The translations under genes were made by a program, and so were the position numbers. A DNA stretch of 64,000 nucleotides from Diphasiastrum complanatum (lineage: Eukaryota; Streptophyta; Lycopodiopsida; Lycopodiales; Lycopodiaceae), in assembly GCA_029204225.1 (NCBI GenBank), contig CM055107.1:17080809-17144808 (forward strand). The letters run 5' to 3'. Under the pieces are notes generated by a model. That model saw only the letters and a program-made list of their open reading frames with translations, had not been told where the DNA came from and searched no databases. Shown one piece after another: positions 56,087 through 64,000 of this stretch (the stretch's first letter is position 1; each line of letters opens with the position of its first letter).

Positions 56087-59013
56087 ATGGCCTCCTCATC
56101 CTCTGAAGGCTTTGGCACCAAGCAGGTGATCTAGCATGAAATCCCCTCAGCCACACAGATTTGGCCTTTACCCTCTAATGCTCTGATTCAACCATGGCTT
56201 CAGACAACCGGCCCACTTCTTGAGGCAATGGGTTTTTTCTCGGTGCTCTTCCACTCTGAGATTAACATGGGCCTCGCCCTTCACACTTACGTCACCTGGG
56301 ACACGTCGAAGTCATGCTTCCACTTCCTGTACCAAGGTACCACGTACAAGGTCGGGATTGACGCAAACTCGATGGTCACCATTGGCATTATGTCCGGTGA
56401 CCGTCAGCCCATCTCCCATTGTCAGGCATTATGTCTGGTGACCGTCAGCCCATCTCCCATCGTCAGACAAAAAGTCTGATCAAACCTTTTCTTCACCCAA
56501 ACTGCACCAGAAATTCCAATCCAGACTAACAATAGTTACCTGATAGATGCTATCATGGAGCTCGTCATTCAGGCTGCTACGCATCTGTTGAACAACTTTC
56601 TTGGTTGTTTCAACATTTCGCAAGGACAGAACCATACGATTGGCATACCTTCCTCACTCACGAACTAACCATCTCCATTAAACCCAACAACCATGAGCGT
56701 ATCGTAGCAGGCCCCCTGTTGTGTAATTTTGCTTGCGCACTTCTTGAGGCAAAAGTGCATGCTTTCCACCGCTCAACCCTTTTGTCTTCCATCATGCTGC
56801 ACACTAACCTCTATCCGCCATATGTAGCATCCACCTTCTCTCAGCCTGTAGTTACTGACACAACGGCTAGCAAACGAATGCACGGTGCTACCTCTTCATC
56901 TTCATCTCCACCTACTACCCAAAGACGCACCACCACCACCGCACTAACCACTCCATTAGCCACCGCCACTTCTTCTTCCATGCAACCTCCCCCTCTTGTC
57001 TTTGTTGTCACTACCTCTCTTTCTGTTCCATCCACAACTGTTTTTGTTTCCATTCATGTTTCCTCTGTTGAAACGACTTCCATTTTTGTTCCATTATCCA
57101 CTACCCCTTCCATATCCTCCATCGCTCCTGTCGCCACCATCGCTCCTCTCCAATTTAATCCCTCTGATTCTCAATTGTTTCTGGACACTCTGACGTGGAT
57201 GCAAGTCATCAACTTTTCACTCCCACGCCAGACCATTTTCTGCTCCATCCTCACCTTCCGTGCTCCACACCAAACTTCAGTTCCCCTCTGTTCCACCCAT
57301 CCTCTCATTTGGACAAACCGTCCTCACCCCCGTTTTCACTACTGCTCCTCTCACCCCACCTGTTTCGACACCAAAGGTTGCCGAGGGCAACCAACCGTTG
57401 TCTGATGACACATTTGTTCAAACAATCTTTAAACCATCGCCAGATCAGACTGATCCCACCGCCCCAGATGACATCAGATCCCTCGAGAACCTAATTGAAG
57501 ACAATGACGACAGAGCTCCACAAGTCGTCGGGGCCACTACCACACAAGCCCCTATCAGTGCCAGCGTACCGGCTGCTCCAACCGACTTAACGACGGCGTA
57601 CCAGACCCTGGGCACATACATCCTGGAGGCGGTAGCAGCCAAGGCTATTTTGGATAGCAGGGTACTCCACCTGGCAACAAACAATACACAGCTGCGAGCG
57701 AAACTCACAAAGCTGCAGCAAGAGCTGATTCTAGCTCAATAGCATGAACAAGAAGGGCACCGAGAGATTGCCAAGCTGCAGTAGAAGGAGGATGGCCTCA
57801 ACCTATACACCCAAAGCCTCTCCAAAGCACTGATAGAGGCCTCTAGGAAGGTGCGGGAGCTTCAATCCGAAGCGTCCCAACGGCTTGCTCCACTCCAGAT
57901 GCAACTACAAATTTACAAAGCAGAGAATATGCGCCTGGGGACAGAAGCCAAAGTCTTACAAAGTGAAAAACTCGTCTGACTAGCTCAATTTGCACCAGAC
58001 TCAAGGCCACTCTCTCAATCAGAGATGAATCTCTTTAGGCGTCAGGTGCATGTATATAGCCAAACATTAAATAGCTATCAAGTAGAGTTCGATAAGTACC
58101 AGACAAGTGCAACTCACGAGCTCGCCCAGGCCAAACAAGCCCTCAAGGCTTGCCAACAGTACATGGAGAAGAAGGCCCAGCCCACCCCCGTGGTGATTCC
58201 GCCGCCACCCATTTTGACGCTGCATAGGCCAGCACGATCCAGGACCAAAGCCAACAAGCAGTAGGGGGGTTCAGTCAAGATCAAGGGTCCAAAGGCCAAG
58301 ACCAAGGACTAGCAGATACGAGTGTTGAGACTCGAGACCAAGGCCAAGACGTAGGTCCAAGCCAAAGCCAAGAGGAAGGACATGCCTCATCATCCAGAGA
58401 TTCGCGCACCATATCTGCCAACCGGGCCTTCCGAAGACCTTGTGGCCATCAAGGCCTATGTGACAAGTTCGCAACAACTACGGGTGAACGCGCACTTCCT
58501 GCCATGCACACGACGATCCAAATGGGCAGAATGCGGCACCCCTCTGGACAAGATTACAATTCAAAATTTCAATTGGCCAAAAATTCCATCAGAGCATGGT
58601 TGGGATACAGATGTAGACACCAGAAGGGCTCTCACCATGTTCACCAATAAATATTTCAACTGCCCTGATCCAACAGTTCGATCGGCAGCCACTTACGCTC
58701 GGGACTTAGAGCATTTAATGGGGATTGAAACTAAATGGGACAATTTTCTCCCCCCCATATTCTTTGATCCTAATAAGGTGCTAGACAAAGTCGAAGATCA
58801 GTTGCCAGTCGCTCGTGTGTCTTATCGAGCTGCCTTCCTTGGCGATCCCTGGACACGCATATTCTAAGCGTGGGTCGACCAGGACTGGCTGACAGGAGCC
58901 CACAAGTCCCTTCACACGCCAAAGGACTTGAAGAAACTGGACCGCATTAATTTTATGGAAGACGTCATGGGCTACTTGATATACCAAAGGCGAGCAAAGA
59001 AGACTCTTTACTG
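56087..59013 (+). pseudogene. Family Y ORF of unknown function, plus copy (longer, many stops)
   Basis: Same protein as 46000-43887, on the other strand, and keeping about 1 kb lost there. In order: MASSSSEGFGTKQVI; IWPLPSNALIQPWLQTTGPL; MGFFSVLFHSEINMGL; a region ending near 56480; a Ser/Thr/Pro-rich stretch (56830-57250); DLTTAYQTLGTYILEAVAAK and the coiled coil (SRVLHLATNNTQLRAKLTKL, then QQELILAQ); MNLFRRQVHVYSQTLNSYQV; ATHELAQAKQALKACQQYME; a basic linker; the C-terminal domain (CTRRSKWAECGTPLDKITIQ, TVRSAATYARDLEHLMGIET, KWDNFLPPIFFDPNKV, AAFLGDPWTRIF) ending RAKKTLY with the stop at 59011-59013. Stops at 56133, 57741, 57783, 57978, 58263 and 58866 fall where the other copy has Gln or Trp or a related codon. 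There are frameshifts in the Ser/Thr-rich part. No known domain is recognised. Confidence 0.78.
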
Positions 59014-59061
59014 AACCGACAGAGTGCCAAGGGATCGGCACTACTTCAAGCCGTGGGTCCT

Positions 59062-59809
59062 GTTGGGGGTATTCCTGACAAATTGTAAATAAATAAATCA
59101 ACCAATAAAATGTGTTGCGAGGGCGTGGCATCGTGCATGTAGAAGCTCATGGCCCAATAAGCATGCAAACTAAGTTGTAATTAAAATAATAGACTTGGGA
59201 CCTTTGTAAGTAAAATACAACTTGAGGCCCAAAGTCAATTTTAAACTTAGAGATTACTTTTTTAGAGTTGGGTTCAAATTGGGACTCACATGAATCTTGT
59301 GAATTTCAATGTACTTTTTGTGGACCCTTGGATCAAGTTGGGTCCAAGAAGAATGGATAGGATCAATGTACATATTAGCCAATAGGATTTTGGGGCAAGG
59401 GCCTTCCCCATTTTATAAAAAGGCACCATTTGTACTCTATTGGGATGCTTAATGAGAAGGAGGAAACTCTACCGATTTGGAGCCATTTCTATGTTCTTGT
59501 TTTAATAGTTATGGTTTCTCCATTAACCTGCATCTTGAGCTTTTGAGCTAACCTCCCCCTCAATTCTATCTCTCTCTTTCTCTCTTCTCCTTCTTTCTCT
59601 CTATTTTATCCTTCCCCTTCACCAACAATCATGATGAAGTTAGTTAGGGAAGTAGAGTTAGTGTGAGTAGTGTTAGTGGAGGTAGAGTTAGATAAAAAAT
59701 AGGGAACTAACTAAAAGTAGCATCTATGCATAGTTAGGTGCCTATCCAGTGAACTAACCCTTGTTGACAGGCGGGAGGGCAATTACAACGTCGGATCGAA
59801 GACCCTACA
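59062..59809 (+). mobile_element. Family Y 3' LTR (plus orientation), about 748 bp
   Basis: It starts TGTTGGGGGTATTCCTGACA, 49 bp after the ORF stop codon, and ends near GACCCTACA. A TATA box TTTATAAAA lies at about 59411-59419. The sequence before it (GCCGTGGGTCC) is a poor polypurine tract. Confidence 0.85.
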
Positions 59810-59924
59810 ATTGACAACATTAACTGATAAGCCACGAGTTGACAGCTTATATTTGTCTGATTTTAGGCGCTGGAACAGCCTGATCCACAGTAGATTTGTG
59901 GCCTTACTTGGGATATAAGCTTGC

Positions 59925-60375
59925 ATTTGTCTAGTGATGGACAACATGCCATCTACCTCACTTTTCTTGATAACTTTTTGAGTATGATATGCAGGGAGTT
60001 CAATGATGGACTACATGCATTCATTCTCTCTTTTGAGAGTAAGTTTTTGCTAATGATATGTAGGAAGTCTAGCGATGGACTACATACATTACACTCTCTT
60101 GTAAGAGTAAGTTTTTGCTGAAAGATATAAAGGAAGTCCAGCGATGGACAACAAGTATGTACACTCTCTTTTGAGAGAATTTTTTCATGTAAGAAGTGTG
60201 GGGAGTCCTGGGACAGTAGGCTTTCCCTCTCACTTTTGTATATATTTACTATGAGCAATATGTGGGAGGTCCAGCGATGGACTCTTAGTAAGGTCTTTTC
60301 ATGATAAAATGGTGGGTTTATAAACCCTTGGCTCATTGTCTAGCTATGGACAGTTTATGCATTTGCTCTCTAAAC
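59925..60375. repeat. Minisatellite, about 69-bp unit, six to seven degenerate copies
   Basis: Each unit carries TCTAGCGATGGAC or a variant (for example TCCAGCGATGGAC, TCAATGATGGAC), then a self-complementary CTCTCTTTTGAGAG in three of them, then a GATATGTAGGAAG-like end. The unit length is a multiple of three, so a minus-strand frame (60336-59953) stays open with a 23-residue repeat such as CSPSLDFLHI. This is thought to be a by-product. Confidence 0.85.
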
Positions 60376-61922
<1,547 letters not shown>

Positions 61923-62108
61923 GGTCACATGCATTGTAGTTAACAAGATGGCCATGTAAATAGATGCCACACATGCCAAATAGCATAGGATGCTTTTCCA
62001 AAGTCTTATTCTACATCCTACATTGTGAAGGCACCTTTGAAATAAGGCCAAAGAGCGCTTAGATAGGATAGAGATAAAATAGCAGCCAAATATAGTACGT
62101 ATTTTATT

Positions 62109-62578
62109 GTTTTGGGATCTTGAGATCAAGGACCCTAATTAGGGTGGATCCAATGATCAATTAGGTTGGATGTTAGGGTTAGGGTATGAAAAGTACATAG
62201 AAGCCCTAAAATGCTCAGATCTGAGCTACTAATGTATAAATATGTGATGGTTCCTCCATCAATTTATGAATAAAAAATTGGTTTTCAATCTACTAATGTT
62301 GTTGGTGATCTAGATGTTTGATATTTGCTATTTGTGTTGAGTAATTTGGATTTGTGAGATTGATTTGAAAGTTTAGGTACGGTACTCTGCCTGTGGCAGT
62401 TCGTACTTTCACACATGTGAAGGTAATTTGGATGAATTTGAGCCTTCAATTGGAGCTCAAGCCAAGGTGAAACTACGAAACTGGTTGGTGTTTTAGCTAT
62501 AGGATCTCAAGTGGATCCATTCAAGGTGCTTCCTCCATCATTTCAAAGGTTTATTAGAGTTTATTTGTTGTATTTTCA
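62109..62578 (+). mobile_element. LTR of a gypsy element, start uncertain
   Basis: It ends TATTTTCA four bases before a PBS. It contains TGTATAAATATG (62232) and ATGAATAAAAAAT (62265), a plausible TATA box and poly(A) signal. The start at TGTTTTGGGATC is a guess because no other copy is present. Confidence 0.6.
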
Positions 62579-62581
62579 ACA

Positions 62582-62594
62582 TGGTATCAGAGCC
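62582..62594 (+). promoter_or_regulatory. Retrotransposon primer-binding site (plus strand)
   Basis: TGGTATCAGAGCC, matching plant initiator tRNA-Met, just after the LTR end. Confidence 0.9.
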
Positions 62595-63570
62595 TTGTTA
62601 TGAAATGAGATAAATTCTTGCAATTTGATTCACTAGCATCATAGATTTTGATCAATTCAAGGCATTGATTGATTCTTTATGATTATCTATGATTAGTATC
62701 TCCATTATCGATCAAATTGAGTTCTTGTAGGATCTAATTTGAAGGTGTTTAGGCTTTTAGAACTAGGTTCTAATCATTTCTTATCTACAAGATCAAATTA
62801 GCAAGTTTTACTTGCTTTCACATATTTGATTTAAGGCGAGTTTTGGAGTCAATGTCAAGGAGTAGCATTCAAGCATTGGAGAGATAGGAGGATTGAATAT
62901 TTTGGAGTTGATTTAGGTTCTTCTCAAGTGTGTGAGAGACCTCCTAAGATTAGGTTCAGCTCAAAGCATGAAAATCGACAATAAGCCAACCACCAGCCCG
63001 CCCCAAGAATGCAAGCCCCTTTATAAGGCTAAAACCATTGAGTGGAAGGCCAAGAGTGATAAACGAGAGATCAAGACTAAGTTGATGACCCAAAAAATGC
63101 ACGCAAAATTTCAAAAAGATGCCATAGAAGAACCTAAGCCTGCGCATGATGTGCCACAATACTTCAAGGTTTATGAGATGGATGAAGTGGTAGTGGTCAT
63201 GCCCAGAGCCAAGACAGAGCTAGTATAAGATACCTCCCAAGGGGCCAACATTTAAGAAGGTCCTGCTTGTATGAAAGAGCTAGATCTAGCTGAGAAGGGA
63301 GAAGAAAGTCATATGGTATCTATTAGAGAAGACGCAGAGCTAAAGGGCATATCGCCGGATGTAGTGGTTCACACCATTCCACTAGTTGATAGAGAAAAAC
63401 CCACGTTAGTAGGCCTTATTGATCTAGTTTGCACTATGCCCTGCTAAAAAGAATTGAAAAAGCTTTTCGATGTAGGATTCATCTACGAGATGGAACACAT
63501 GGACTGGATATCACCTATCATGGTAGTACTTAAGAAAATGGAAAACTTAGAATTTGTGTGGACTACTATT
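62595..63570 (+). pseudogene. Gypsy remnant: protease-RT linker and RT start
   Basis: After a short leader, an open frame at 62932-63228 ends with VPQYFKVYEMDEVVVVMPR, the counterpart of FKRYTLDDVVTIPS and FKNYTLDDVIIMMP in the other gypsy copies. After stops it reads KELKKLFDVGFIYEMEHMDW and ISPIMVVLKKMEN near 63440-63545, which is the N-terminal RT motif (ELxKLLDxGFIYxxxxxxWVSPIVVVPKK). Gag and protease are deleted between the leader and the linker, and RT is lost after 63570. Confidence 0.82.
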
Positions 63571-63819
63571 AGAAGATTTTGATGAAGATTCTTTTAACGG
63601 ATGATTTTGATAAAGATTCTTCTAACGAATTATAGGATGTTTGTGTGAGCTATGGTGGAACTGTATCATTCAATTCGAATATGGAGGAATTAAAACTCAA
63701 AAAGAAGATTTTCCCATTGCTCCACTGACAACACATTCAAAAGTTAAAGAGAGTGCAGAAATTATGTCAAATGAGCAAGCAGGGACAGTTGGTTTCTCCT
63801 CACCGAGTTGGTATGAACA
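63571..63819. other. Unassigned junction
   Basis: It starts with a short duplication (GATTTTGATGAAGATTCTT and GATTTTGATAAAGATTCTT at 63572 and 63602). No gene recognised. Confidence 0.5.
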
Positions 63820-64000
63820 AAATTGGGAAGGGATGGAGAAGAAGAGATTGAGAAGAGAAGAGAAAGAGAGAGAAAGAGAGTGAGGGTGGAGGTTAGCTCA
63901 AATGCTCCTTATGCTTGCTAATGGAAAACATTCACTATGGCAAACAATAAAATATGGAAATGGAAAGCAATAGAAAACACACCCAAGAGCAATAGCAAGT
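63820..64000 (-). mobile_element. Family Y LTR, partial third copy (minus orientation)
   Basis: It matches 43235-43390 (GGAGGTTAGCTCAAATGCTC against GGAGGTTAACTCAAATGCTC; AGAAAGAGAGAG run; ATGGAAA, then AGCAATAGCAAG). It is cut by the window end. Confidence 0.75.

Noticed and set aside
59953-60336. 127-residue minus-strand frame with a 23-residue repeat
   Set aside because: It is open only because the minisatellite unit is a multiple of three; the units drift without keeping residues beyond what the DNA repeat dictates.
62165-62185. TTAGGGTTAGGG, telomere-like
   Set aside because: Only two units, not the plant TTTAGGG unit, and inside an LTR.

Overview
This window looks like nuclear DNA of a land plant with a large, repeat-rich genome. 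Two ordinary plant genes with GT-AG introns sit in a sea of broken LTR retrotransposons. A fern or another non-seed vascular plant fits the repeat density, the nested elements and the PIN sequence, but this is inference and the sequence does not settle the species.

Host genes. (1) The minus-strand 5' half of L-galactono-1,4-lactone dehydrogenase (GLDH, last step of plant vitamin C synthesis) covers 6862-2978 as two exons; the rest must lie before base 1. Its first intron carries a dead Ty3/gypsy gag-protease fragment. (2) A complete minus-strand PIN auxin efflux carrier (39237-36369, six exons, 681 residues with every exon phase closing) carries the long phosphorylatable loop. The two genes have no direct functional link.

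Layout. 1-1.3 kb: hAT transposase and Ty3/gypsy scraps. 1.3-7.4 kb: GLDH and its introns. 7.4-16.9 kb: interleaved Ty1/copia and Ty3/gypsy pieces on both strands, with three primer-binding or polypurine signals. 16.9-21.2 kb: AT-rich spacer with local duplications. 21.2-27.65 kb: copia remains, including an LTR-bounded element whose reverse transcriptase is replaced by unrelated sequence. 27.65-31.9 kb: an unclassified GC-richer LTR family (family X) in direct and inverted copies. 31.9-36.3 kb: AT-rich spacer. 36.3-40.9 kb: PIN and its upstream GC-rich stretch. 41-43 kb: tandem repeats. 43-49.9 kb: a Ty3/gypsy element (family Y) with an unrecognised coiled-coil ORF between pol and the 3' LTR. 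49.9-52.65 kb: a copia element flanked by inverted rather than direct LTRs. 52.7-55.7 kb: a minus-strand gypsy gag and LTR. 55.7-59.8 kb: second copy of the family Y ORF and LTR, on the plus strand. 59.9-60.4 kb: a 69-bp minisatellite. 62.1-64 kb: a further gypsy remnant and a third partial family Y LTR.

The best candidate for something undescribed is the family Y ORF. It is seen twice in opposite orientation. Both copies keep an N-terminal domain, a long coiled coil and a conserved C-terminal domain, and both end within about 50 bp of an LTR. No retroelement coding sequence looks intact: stops, frameshifts and altered catalytic residues are present, many of them of the C-to-T or G-to-A kind expected from methylcytosine decay. 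All family calls rest on motif reading, without database searches.
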